Source: Actinomycetota bacterium (GTDB lineage Bacteria; Actinomycetota; Acidimicrobiia; Acidimicrobiales; CADCSY01). Taken from it: a DNA stretch of 7,849 bases. The notes beneath the pieces are model-generated. The model ran no database searches and was not told where the DNA came from. It saw only the letters and a list, made by a program, of their open reading frames with translations. How positions within the stretch are numbered: position 1 is the first letter of the stretch; each line of letters opens with the position of its first letter. Shown in pieces: positions 1 to 6,481 of the stretch. The stretch lies in NCBI GenBank assembly GCA_016178435.1, contig JACOTK010000073.1:1-7849 (forward strand). The letters run 5' to 3'. Made by a program: the position numbers and the translations under genes.

Positions 1-4
1 CCCC

Positions 5-1315
5 ATGAGCGACCGGATGGGTTTCGAGACACGTCAGATCCACGCGGGCCAGGTTCCCGACTCCTCCACGGGCGCACGGGCGGTGCCGATCTACCAGACG
101 ACGTCGTTCCAGTTCCGCGACTCCGAGCACGCCGCCAACCTGTTCGCACTCGCCGAGATCGGCAACATCTACACCCGGATCATGAACCCGACCCAAGGGG
201 TGTTCGAGGCGCGCATCGCCGCGCTCGAGGGAGCGCCCGACACCGCCGTCGGCATCCCCGGCGCGCTCGCCACGGGGTCGGGACAGGCAGCCGAGACCCT
301 GGCGATCCTCAACCTGGCCGAGGCCGGAAGCCACGTCGTGGCGAGCGCCGCCCTCTACGGCGGCACCTACAACCTGTTGCACTACACGCTGCCAAAGCTC
401 GGCATCGAGACCACCTTCATCGACGACCCCGACGATCTCGACCTGTGGGCCAAGGCCATTCAGCCCAACACCAAGGTGCTCTACGGCGAGACCATCGGCA
501 ACCCCCGCAACGACGTGCTCGACATCGAGGGCGTCGCGGATGTGGCGCACAGCCACGGCATCCCACTCATGTTGGACAACACCATCGCGAGCCCGTGGCT
601 CATTCGACCCCTCGAGTGGGGATGCGACATCGTGGTCCACTCGGCCACGAAGTTCATCGGCGGCCACGGCACCTCGATCGGCGGCGTGATCGTGGACGGC
701 GCCACGTTCGACTTCTCGGCGTCGGGAAAGTTCCCCGGCTTCACCGAGCCCGACCCGAGCTATCACGGCCTGCAGTACTGGAACGCCCTGGGGCCCGGCT
801 CGTACATCATCAAGGCGCGGGTGCAACTGCTGCGTGACATCGGTGCGTCCCTCTCACCGTTCAACGCGTTCCTGTTCCTGCAGGGCCTGGAAACGCTCAG
901 CCTTCGCCTCGAGCGCCACAACCTCAACGCGCTGCGGGTGGCGGAATACCTCGAGCAACACGACCAGGTCGAGGCCGTGCAGTTCGCCGGTCTGCCGAGC
1001 TCACCGTGGTTCGACCGTGCCCGCAAGTACAGCCAGGGACGCGGGGCGGGGTCAGTGCCGGCGTTCCTGATCAAAGGCGGCGCGGCGGCCGGCCGGCGAT
1101 TCGTCGAGGCGCTCGAGCTGCACAGTCACGTGGCCAACATCGGTGACGTGCGGAGCCTCGCCATCCATCCCGCCACCACCACGCACAGCCAGCTCAGCGA
1201 GGAGGAACAGGTTGCGACGGGTGTCGGGCCCAACCTCGTGCGCCTCTCCGTGGGTCTCGAGACCATCGACGACATCCTCGCCGATCTCGACAAGGGCTTC
1301 GCCGCTGCTCGCTGA
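5..1315 (+). CDS. metY: O-acetylhomoserine aminocarboxypropyltransferase (sulfhydrylase), PLP-dependent
   Basis: This cytoplasmic enzyme is expected to make homocysteine from O-acetyl-L-homoserine and sulfide (direct sulfhydrylation, methionine synthesis). Its 436 residues fit the Cys/Met-metabolism PLP family, and the long MetY-type form in particular. Visible landmarks are the N-terminal FETRQIHAGQ block (7-16), the cofactor-phosphate region YTRIMNPT (56-63), GSGQAAE (91-97), the PLP-contacting Asp in LDNT (D191) and the Schiff-base lysine in SATKF (K216), followed by GGHGTSIGG. The C-terminal domain is intact through GPNLVRLSVGLE. ATG at 5 is the first visible start; only four bases precede it, so neither a ribosome binding site nor a longer N-terminus can be judged. 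A later Met (residue 5) is possible. The protein ends in TGA and converges on the ABC genes. Specificity within the family (O-acetyl- versus O-succinylhomoserine, or cystathionine gamma-synthase) is inferred from overall pattern; the family call is very secure. Confidence 0.93.
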   Translation: MSDRMGFETRQIHAGQVPDSSTGARAVPIYQTTSFQFRDSEHAANLFALAEIGNIYTRIMNPTQGVFEARIAALEGAPDTAVGIPGALATGSGQAAETLAILNLAEAGSHVVASAALYGGTYNLLHYTLPKLGIETTFIDDPDDLDLWAKAIQPNTKVLYGETIGNPRNDVLDIEGVADVAHSHGIPLMLDNTIASPWLIRPLEWGCDIVVHSATKFIGGHGTSIGGVIVDGATFDFSASGKFPGFTEPDPSYHGLQYWNALGPGSYIIKARVQLLRDIGASLSPFNAFLFLQGLETLSLRLERHNLNALRVAEYLEQHDQVEAVQFAGLPSSPWFDRARKYSQGRGAGSVPAFLIKGGAAAGRRFVEALELHSHVANIGDVRSLAIHPATTTHSQLSEEEQVATGVGPNLVRLSVGLETIDDILADLDKGFAAAR

Positions 1316-1326
1316 GCCGGGCACAG

Positions 1327-1345
1327 GGGATCCGAGCCAGATCCC
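1327..1345 (+). terminator. Weak hairpin just after metY
   Basis: GGGATC (1327-1332) and GATCCC (1340-1345) form a perfect 6-bp stem with a 7-nt loop, 11 bases past the metY stop. No proper T-tract follows, only GACAGGTTGTT. It may act as a terminator for the + strand unit. The stem is short and could be chance. Confidence 0.35.
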
Positions 1346-1390
1346 GACAGGTTGTTCGCTGTCGTCGGAGACCAAGACGGGTTTGGGATG

Positions 1391-1425
1391 ACCGACGACG
1401 TCCCGGGCCGGCAGATCACGTCGGT
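1391..1425 (-). terminator. Possible terminator behind the ABC operon
   Basis: ACCGACG (1391-1397) and CGTCGGT (1419-1425) are perfect 7-bp inverted arms around a 21-nt loop that itself contains CCCGGG. The structure lies 18 bases beyond the stop of the ABC ATPase gene, in the 128-base gap between two convergent genes, where terminators for both strands are expected. There is no T-tract in either direction. I see no gene in the 1316-1443 gap. Confidence 0.3.
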
Positions 1426-1443
1426 GAGGGCCCGCAACCACGC

Positions 1444-2211
1444 TCAAACCAACCGCTTGACCACTTGAGGCTCATCCAACACGATCACTCGGCCACTCGG
1501 CTCGGTCCCGGATTCCTTGTGGACATCATCGGTGATCATCCCACTGGCCAGGGTGACGATCCGATGAGCATCTCGCTTCACGAGCTCATCATGGGAGACC
1601 ACGACGACAGAGATGTTGAGCTCGTCGACGACACGAGCGAGAGCCGCACTGACCAGCGATTTTGTGGCCGAGTCGAGTGAAGCCGTCGGCTCATCAGCGA
1701 AGATGACGTCAGGATTCTTCACCGCGGCTCTCGCGATCGCGACCCTCTGCTGTTCTCCACCGGACAAGGTTGCGACTGGCTTCGACTGGTCCTTGATGTT
1801 GAGAGACCCGAGTATCTCTCGTGCTCTTCGGACCTCAATACTGTTCCCGGCAAGGCCATGGACAAGACAAAGGTTTTCGAGCGCGGAAAAGTTTGGGAGC
1901 AAATTGGGTTTTTGCATGACAAATCCAACGCGCCGTCGCCATATTGCGAGATCATCCTTTCCCATTCCTGTGACGACCTCACCGGCCGACACGATGGTCC
2001 CACTCGTTGGCACATCGAGACCTGATAACAGCATCAACAGGGTGGTCTTTCCTGAGCCTGATTCGCCATTTATGAGTGTGAACTTTCCTTCCTCAATATC
2101 AATATTGAAGTTGTCCAACACGTTTGTAGAACCAAATGACTTGCTCAGATCCCGTCCAGAACATACGACCCTCACATCCGAGGCCAACAACCCTTTCGTC
2201 GTGTGCTCCAT
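1444..2211 (-). CDS. ABC transporter ATP-binding protein, LolD/MacB-like
   Basis: This is a nucleotide-binding subunit of 255 residues that should hydrolyse ATP on the cytoplasmic face and drive the permease encoded just upstream. All ABC motifs are present and intact: Walker A GESGSGKT (49-56), Q-loop Gln100 in VMQKPNLLPNFSALENL, signature LSGGEQQR (149-156), Walker B VIFADEP (169-175), D-loop SLD (178-180) and switch His207 in VVVVSHD. The LLPNFSALENL and GGEQQRVAIARA wording is typical of the LolD/MacB/FtsE group. About 30 residues after the switch region have no recognisable motif. The start ATG follows the permease stop with no gap (TAAATG), with GGAGG 11 bases upstream (2223-2227), so translation is probably coupled. 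Base composition is lower in G+C than in the flanking genes (27 of 60 at 2041-2100). The substrate is unknown; the ATPase call is secure. Confidence 0.93.
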   Translation of the reverse strand: MEHTTKGLLASDVRVVCSGRDLSKSFGSTNVLDNFNIDIEEGKFTLINGESGSGKTTLLMLLSGLDVPTSGTIVSAGEVVTGMGKDDLAIWRRRVGFVMQKPNLLPNFSALENLCLVHGLAGNSIEVRRAREILGSLNIKDQSKPVATLSGGEQQRVAIARAAVKNPDVIFADEPTASLDSATKSLVSAALARVVDELNISVVVVSHDELVKRDAHRIVTLASGMITDDVHKESGTEPSGRVIVLDEPQVVKRLV

Positions 2212-3384
2212 TTATCTCATCGCCTCCGCAGGTGTCATGTCTTTCAGAACCTTGAGAGATCCCAAGTACCCAGCCATCCCATTTGCTATCGCCATGAACA
2301 TGGTTGCCAACGTGATATTTCTCAATCCTGTTTCGACATCGAGGCCAATGACCGCCATGTTGAAGAATACTGGAAGCAGTACCGCCGGTACGGTACCCAG
2401 AACTGCCCCTCTCAGACTTTCACTGAGAGCACGGAATGATTCGACCGCTGCAATGGCATTTGCATTGTTTCCGTCAGCCATCATAGAACTGATCTCGCTG
2501 TGGTACTGATGGAGTTGGGACTGTTTCAACCCGATGGCGCCCAAGCCCAGACCTAGGGCCGTCAGGATCTTCGCGATCAGAAAGATCGCGGCTGCGTTCT
2601 TGGCCCAGAAGGAGTCGTTCATTTGCGTCAGTTGGTTGGCGTCCACGATCACTGCCTGGCCGGATAGGTCGACCTGAAGCATGAGGTCACGGACTCGGTC
2701 CGAGTACCGGGGACTGAAGACGGCGCCATAGGGCGGAAGATCACCTATACCGGTAATGCAGGCGAGAGCATCTTGGCTCATCAGCACACCAATCCGATTC
2801 ATACTGGAGTTGTTGTGATCGATTGCCTCGACAACAGCCTCAACACCATTCAGCTTGATTCTTTCGCCGGTAGCTGTATTGGCAGCCTGGTCCACCGTGA
2901 CAAGGAGAGGTTGGGTGCAATCCGGTGGCGACTTGGGAGCTCCTTCCGTATTTCCCTGCACGGCGATGACCAGTGCCGAATTGTCGTGTCCGTGGGAGTC
3001 CTCCAGGTTCATGAAGGAGGTTTGGAACTTCGAGATGGCAATTCCCTTTTTCGCGGCAAGTCTGATGAGCCAATCCAACTTCTTTCCGTCAACAAAACTC
3101 TGATTCATGAACATAGCTTCTTGATTCTGCACGATGACCGAAGCATGAGATTCGCGGCCTCGACGTAAGTCGGATGGATCGTAGCGGTACGGCTTGGCAG
3201 CCAAATCCAGGGCGCTTCTCAGCCGAACATGATGCCTCGCCGCCAATTTGCTGATGATGAACAGGAGGATCAGCGCAGCGGTGACAAACGGGGCCAGATC
3301 CCGTAGCAGGGATTCAACCGAAATGATTCCGGTCGTGATTTGGTCATAGACCGGGGGCGTGAGGATGGATTGTTGAGTTGGCAT
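2212..3384 (-). CDS. MacB/FtsX-like ABC permease with a large extracytoplasmic insert
   Basis: This is probably the membrane partner of the following ATPase. The 390 residues show one hydrophobic segment near the N-terminus (about 31-47), roughly 215 mostly polar residues, then three C-terminal segments (about 264-285, 325-347, 355-377). That 1+3 layout is the MacB/LolC/FtsX fold, in which the polar region is outside the membrane. The tail TPAEAMR resembles the PxxALR ending of that family. The stretch between segments 2 and 3 (residues 286-324) has the length of the usual coupling-helix region, but the sequence is divergent: the classic ERxREIGxxxAxG wording is absent. The start ATG at 3384 is preceded by GGTGGCGGG, a modest ribosome binding site. 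The gene overlaps a short open frame starting at 3529. Substrate could be a lipid, lipoprotein, peptide or drug; nothing visible decides. Such proteins can also act as mechanotransmitters without transport. Confidence 0.72.
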   Translation of the reverse strand: MPTQQSILTPPVYDQITTGIISVESLLRDLAPFVTAALILLFIISKLAARHHVRLRSALDLAAKPYRYDPSDLRRGRESHASVIVQNQEAMFMNQSFVDGKKLDWLIRLAAKKGIAISKFQTSFMNLEDSHGHDNSALVIAVQGNTEGAPKSPPDCTQPLLVTVDQAANTATGERIKLNGVEAVVEAIDHNNSSMNRIGVLMSQDALACITGIGDLPPYGAVFSPRYSDRVRDLMLQVDLSGQAVIVDANQLTQMNDSFWAKNAAAIFLIAKILTALGLGLGAIGLKQSQLHQYHSEISSMMADGNNANAIAAVESFRALSESLRGAVLGTVPAVLLPVFFNMAVIGLDVETGLRNITLATMFMAIANGMAGYLGSLKVLKDMTPAEAMR

Positions 3385-3529
3385 GTCCCGCCACCATCTG
3401 TCGTGCCCAGGTTCCGATGACCCTTACCGTTCCGGTCATGTCGTCTTCTTCCCTGCTCGAGAAGACTCGGTATGACGTGTTTGGCACTCTTTGTAGCAGT
3501 CCCAACACGAGGAAGGCAAGCACGAACAC
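3344..3529 (-). CDS. Possible 61-residue small membrane protein (doubtful)
   Basis: A GTG-initiated frame encodes 61 residues beginning MFVLAFLVLGLLQRV, a short hydrophobic run, followed by an acidic SREEDD patch and a polar tail. It would end 41 bases inside the permease gene, an overlap compatible with translational coupling. Against it, I see no ribosome binding site for the GTG, the hydrophobic run is only about 11 residues, and a candidate promoter for the permease lies inside it. An internal ATG (codon 31) could also start a shorter product. It is listed because small peptides do accompany MacB-like transporters, but it may be an open frame by chance. Confidence 0.15.
   Translation of the reverse strand: MFVLAFLVLGLLQRVPNTSYRVFSSREEDDMTGTVRVIGTWARQMVAGHANSTIHPHAPGL
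3417..3439 (-). promoter_or_regulatory. Nested inverted repeat in the permease leader
   Basis: ATGACC (3417-3422) and GGTCAT (3434-3439) are perfect 6-bp inverted arms 11 bases apart, and ACCG-TTC-CGGT (3426-3436) is a second dyad overlapping the first. The element lies 33 to 55 bases before the permease ATG, downstream of the promoter-like hexamers. It could be an operator or an RNA hairpin that affects translation. No regulator is encoded nearby. Confidence 0.3.
3490..3519 (-). promoter_or_regulatory. Candidate promoter of the ABC operon
   Basis: On the - strand TTGCCT (3519-3514) is followed after 18 bases by TACAAA (3495-3490). Each hexamer matches four of six positions of the housekeeping sigma consensus. 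Transcription would start near 3483, leaving about a 100-base leader that contains the 3417-3439 dyad. This is a pattern match only. Confidence 0.27.
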
Positions 3530-3551
3530 CCTTGTGTGCGACGCCGCAAGA

Positions 3552-3579
3552 GGCGCCCGGTTCTCGACTCACCGGCGCC
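3552..3579 (-). terminator. G+C-rich hairpin ending the 6329-3622 operon
   Basis: GGCGCCCGGT (3552-3561) pairs with ACCGGCGCC (3571-3579), a 9-bp stem with one bulged C and a 9-nt loop. It lies 43 to 70 bases beyond the stop of the glycan-binding-domain gene. No T-tract follows, which is common for terminator hairpins in high-G+C actinobacteria. The position between two units transcribed in the same direction fits a terminator. Confidence 0.55.
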
Positions 3580-3621
3580 ACGGGCGCTCCTTCGGAGATG
3601 ACAACCGGAGCCCTGGAGGCC

Positions 3622-4881
3622 CTAGCCCGGGTGGCCGAGGAGAGCGATCTCGCTGATGCACGTGTCGCCGTCCGCAACGCCCGTCGTGCCACCGATCGTC
3701 AGGTGGACCTTGGAGCCGTCCTCGGGGCTCGGCAGCCTCCAGAGTTGCAGTGAGCGAACGTCGGTGTCGGGCGTCTGGTCGTACTGCGCCTCGCTCGAGA
3801 ACGACCAGGTGACGAACGTGGGCCGCCGGTTCTCCGTCCAGCGGTCGCCCCCCTCGGTCTTGGCGTAGCCCGGCAGGATTCCGACGCTCGTCACCACCGG
3901 GACACCCGTGAGCTCGATCGTCAGCGACTCGCCCGTGCCATCGTCGGCGACGCACCACGCCGTGTCGTCGCGGCCGTCGATGACGTTCGCAGGCTCGTAG
4001 GAATTCCCTGCGGCCGACGGCAGCGAGCTGCTCGCCTTGATCTGTATCGGCACGAGCGGCGTCTCGCTCTGCTCGGCCCTCGCGACCGTGGTCGTTGACT
4101 CGGCTGTCGTGGGTGGGGTCGTCGTCGTGGCGGGCCGAGTCGTCGTGACGAGAGGAACGATCGTCGTTGTGGGGGCGGCAGTAACCTCGGAGTTGTTCCC
4201 GGTGAGACCGTTGACGAGTCCGAACCCGCTCGACAACAGGCCCGCAGCGGTCAACATCAAGCCGAGGGCGCGCCGAGCGCCGCCGGATGTCCGCTCACGC
4301 TCGGGCATGGCGGCGACGGAGGAAGCCGGCGTCGGAGTCGCCGGCGGATCCCACGGCGCGGTGATCCGCTCGGGCAACAGGGGCGTGTCAGCGCTCGGCA
4401 AGCTCCCGGCGACACGGGTTGGGTCGGGCGCATCGGTGAAGAGGTCGTCGGCCGGACGCGGCGCGGCGCTCCATGCCCCACCGGCGAGCATGAACCACGA
4501 CCCCGTGCGGGGTCCCACCGTCCAGAGTCGACCCTCGCCGTCGGCTGCCACCAGGGCGAGGAGCGCCGCCTCCGCCGGCGCGCTCGACAACTCGCCCGCC
4601 CGGTATGCACGTGCGAGATCGGTCACGCCGCGGTCGATGAGCTCACTGATCGTGGCGGGCGTGGCGGGCGTGGGTCGTTGCGCCACCTCGGCGAGCGGAC
4701 CGGTCGGCCCTTCGAGCATGCGGGGAACGTCCGGGTCGGGCTGCCAACCCGGGCCGCTGTGACGAAGCCAACCGTCGGTCGCGGCGTAGGCCCAATGGCG
4801 CCCGTCCAGGTCGCGGAAACGATCGCCGCCGAGCACCGTCCGCTCGACCTGGCTCGTCGCGCTCCAGCGCAGGTCGTCCAT
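3622..4881 (-). CDS. Single-pass membrane protein with C-terminal NADase-type glycan-binding (discoidin-like) domain
   Basis: The 419-residue protein has three parts. The cytoplasmic N-terminal half carries two Trp-rich stretches: RFRDLDGRHWAYAATDGW (21-38), and GRLWTVGPRTGSWF (117-130) followed by GGAW, wording I associate with the G-W-x-G-x-TG-x-W motifs of other actinobacterial membrane proteins. One hydrophobic segment (about 205-226) follows an arginine-rich patch, so the C-terminus should be outside. After a Thr-rich linker (about 235-267) comes a beta-rich domain (about 282-417) with YEPANVIDGRDDTAWC, TIELTG, GILPGYAKT, NRRPTFVTWSF and DTCISEI. These match the NADase-type glycan-binding (F5/8 type C-like) domain first noted in streptococcal NAD glycohydrolase. 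Cys310 and Cys408 may form a disulfide. A longer GTG start at 4911 is open, but ATG at 4881 has GGGAG 7 bases upstream and overlaps the preceding stop (TGATG), so I prefer it. No catalytic domain is visible; the exact ligand is unknown. Confidence 0.82.
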   Translation of the reverse strand: MDDLRWSATSQVERTVLGGDRFRDLDGRHWAYAATDGWLRHSGPGWQPDPDVPRMLEGPTGPLAEVAQRPTPATPATISELIDRGVTDLARAYRAGELSSAPAEAALLALVAADGEGRLWTVGPRTGSWFMLAGGAWSAAPRPADDLFTDAPDPTRVAGSLPSADTPLLPERITAPWDPPATPTPASSVAAMPERERTSGGARRALGLMLTAAGLLSSGFGLVNGLTGNNSEVTAAPTTTIVPLVTTTRPATTTTPPTTAESTTTVARAEQSETPLVPIQIKASSSLPSAAGNSYEPANVIDGRDDTAWCVADDGTGESLTIELTGVPVVTSVGILPGYAKTEGGDRWTENRRPTFVTWSFSSEAQYDQTPDTDVRSLQLWRLPSPEDGSKVHLTIGGTTGVADGDTCISEIALLGHPG

Positions 4882-6329
4882 CACGGCGCTCCCGGGTTCC
4901 CATTGGCGCACAGGTTGAACAGATGGCGTGCGACATCGAGCGCTCCGAGCTCGTCGTCCAACATGTTCTGGCGGTTGTTGATGTAGCTGTGCAACCTCGA
5001 CAGCTCGGCTCGCCTGGCCTCGAGGTCGTCCATCGCCCCGCTGACGTCGTTGCCGAGCTTGGCGACGCTGTAGAGATTGCCGATCGCCTCACCGATGGGG
5101 GCATAGCTCTCGCTCACGACCGACCGCAGGCCGCCGTAGTCACGCTCACCGATACCGAGGACGTCCTTCATGTTCCGGCCATCGGCGACGTGCAATCCCT
5201 CCCGCAGGTACTGCTGCATCTGGCGGGTCGTCAAGAACTCGGTGATGCGCTTCTGGATCTCACCCTTGGCCTGGTCCTCGCCGAGGCTCGTGAGCCAGGC
5301 CGACGGGTCACCGACCTCGGCATTGTTCAGGTAGATCAGGAAGTCCTTGGCCATCGAGTCGCCAAGGGTCTTGGTCACCGACCACATCATGCCCTCGAAG
5401 ACCTGGCTCTTGAGCCACTGCCCTGCCAACGCCTCGGCAGGCTTGGCCCATACGCTCCCGGCCAGCGACGCGACATCGTAGACCGCCGACATGTACCCGC
5501 CCTCACGCCGGTCCTCGTACTGGCGCTCAAGCACCTGGTGCATGCCGCGCATCGTCTGAAGCGCGTCCTGCAGAGCGCGTGCCTTGACCGACGCCGTCGC
5601 CAGCCGCTGCCGCTGGGCATGGCACGGGTCAGGCGCAGCATGGGTCCGCTGCGTCCGGCGACCGCTTCTCCTCACGACAGATCCACCCACGACCGTGAGC
5701 GCCAGCCCCCCGCCGACGAACGCATAATCGGCGGGATCGAAACCCTTGCCCTTGCCCCCGCCGGCCGTCTCGTTGACCGACGCCAGGGCCTCGGCGCTGT
5801 GTTGGCACTCCCCGTCGGCGTCGAGCACGCAGAACGTCATGGGCCGGTAGCTCGGCTTCGGATCCTCGGCCACGGTGCCGTCGGCTTGCAGAACCTTCCA
5901 CTGACACTGCGGCTCGAAGCCCAGGACCATGGCGTGTTGGCCGACCTCACCGGCAGGAACCGTGGCATCGAGCGTCCAGCCGTGGTTCGAGTCGTTGAAG
6001 ATCAGCGAGGCAATCTCCTGCATGCCCGGGGGGATCGTGAGAGTCGCGGTTGTCTCGTCGTTGAACGCCTCGATCTCCTCATCGGTCATCGCGAGCGGGT
6101 TCCAGTAGAGGACGACCCGATCGGGAAAACCGAAGAAGCTGGTCTCCGACCCTGGCCCGCCGTAGCAGCCGATGAGGTTGCCCTCGAAGTGGATGGTCTC
6201 GCCCGGCCTTCCCTCACTCACGCTCGGACCGGAGACCCGCTGCGCCACCGCCGGCCGGGCCATGAGCACGACAACAGCGACCAGAGCAAATGCCCCGAGC
6301 AGCCGACCAAGCCCACGACAAAGCCGCAT
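4881..6329 (-). CDS. Signal-peptide, single-pass membrane protein of unknown family with helical cytoplasmic domain
   Basis: I do not recognise this 482-residue protein. It starts with a clear signal peptide (Arg-rich start, hydrophobic core 10-24, likely cut after AVA at 29). An exported region (about 30-198) opens with PSVSEGRPGETIHFEGNLIG, a wording like the first strands of Ig-like/IPT beta-sandwich domains, and has four cysteines (55, 142, 167, 175) that could pair. A Gly-rich tract (189-196) leads to a membrane segment (about 202-219) followed by the stop-transfer patch RRSGRRTQR. The remaining 260 residues should be cytoplasmic. They are largely helical in appearance, with heptad-like stretches near 245-275 and 428-462 (KARALQDALQTMRGMHQVLE; DDLEARRAELSRLHSY). 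The gene is first in a unit with the glycan-binding-domain gene and shares one base with it (TGATG). No ribosome binding site precedes the ATG, but TATGCT ends 6 bases before it, suggesting a leaderless message. Confidence 0.75.
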   Translation of the reverse strand: MRLCRGLGRLLGAFALVAVVVLMARPAVAQRVSGPSVSEGRPGETIHFEGNLIGCYGGPGSETSFFGFPDRVVLYWNPLAMTDEEIEAFNDETTATLTIPPGMQEIASLIFNDSNHGWTLDATVPAGEVGQHAMVLGFEPQCQWKVLQADGTVAEDPKPSYRPMTFCVLDADGECQHSAEALASVNETAGGGKGKGFDPADYAFVGGGLALTVVGGSVVRRSGRRTQRTHAAPDPCHAQRQRLATASVKARALQDALQTMRGMHQVLERQYEDRREGGYMSAVYDVASLAGSVWAKPAEALAGQWLKSQVFEGMMWSVTKTLGDSMAKDFLIYLNNAEVGDPSAWLTSLGEDQAKGEIQKRITEFLTTRQMQQYLREGLHVADGRNMKDVLGIGERDYGGLRSVVSESYAPIGEAIGNLYSVAKLGNDVSGAMDDLEARRAELSRLHSYINNRQNMLDDELGALDVARHLFNLCANGNPGAP

Positions 6330-6335
6330 ATGCCG

Positions 6336-6341
6336 AGCATA
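6336..6341 (-). promoter_or_regulatory. -10-like hexamer for a leaderless transcript of the 482-residue gene
   Basis: TATGCT on the - strand (6341-6336) matches TANNNT and lies 6 bases before the ATG at 6329, placing the expected transcription start at or next to the start codon. No Shine-Dalgarno sequence is present, and no good -35 is seen at 17 bases (CCGTTT). Leaderless messages are frequent in actinobacteria, which makes this plausible but unproven. Confidence 0.35.
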
Positions 6342-6411
6342 CGGCGACGGCTTGGGTCAAACGGGCCACACTGTGGGTGACGCTCTCTCGGACAACTCAC
6401 CGGGCCCGACT

Positions 6412-6444
6412 GATTCCTGTCCGATCTGACACCGGACAGGAATC
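6412..6444 (-). terminator. Perfect 12-bp hairpin behind the repeat lipoprotein gene
   Basis: GATTCCTGTCCG (6412-6423) and CGGACAGGAATC (6433-6444) are perfect inverted arms with a 9-nt loop. The hairpin begins 37 bases beyond the lipoprotein stop and about 80 bases before the next gene's start, exactly between two units. It has no T-tract. A terminator is the simplest reading; the perfect arms would also suit an operator for the gene at 6329. Confidence 0.65.
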
Positions 6445-6481
6445 GCCGTCACGTCGGATGATCCTTCAGGCGCAGACCCGA

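Larger units (their letters stand above)
3385..3621. other. 237-base gap between the ABC operon and the glycan-binding-domain gene
   Basis: No convincing gene lies here apart from the doubtful 61-residue frame. The gap holds a strong hairpin at 3552-3579 close to the end of the upstream unit, promoter-like hexamers at 3490-3519, and nested inverted repeats at 3417-3439 before the permease start. It thus looks like a normal terminator, promoter and leader arrangement for two consecutive - strand units. Confidence 0.5.

Noticed and set aside
1052..1447. A - strand frame running from the convergent gap into metY
   Set aside because: It overlaps the intact metY on the other strand and has no recognisable content.
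1613..2509. A 298-codon open frame on the + strand
   Set aside because: It is antisense to the ABC ATPase, which has every ABC motif, and to the end of the permease; its Ser/Thr-rich product looks like no protein family.
4037..4762. A 241-codon + strand frame with a hydrophobic Val-rich start
   Set aside because: The apparent membrane segment is the antisense of the Thr-rich linker codons of the glycan-binding-domain protein.
4923..6380. A 485-codon open frame on the + strand
   Set aside because: It lies opposite the 482-residue signal-peptide membrane protein, is rich in Arg/His/Leu/Pro as antisense frames in G+C-rich DNA are, and shows no domain or export signal.
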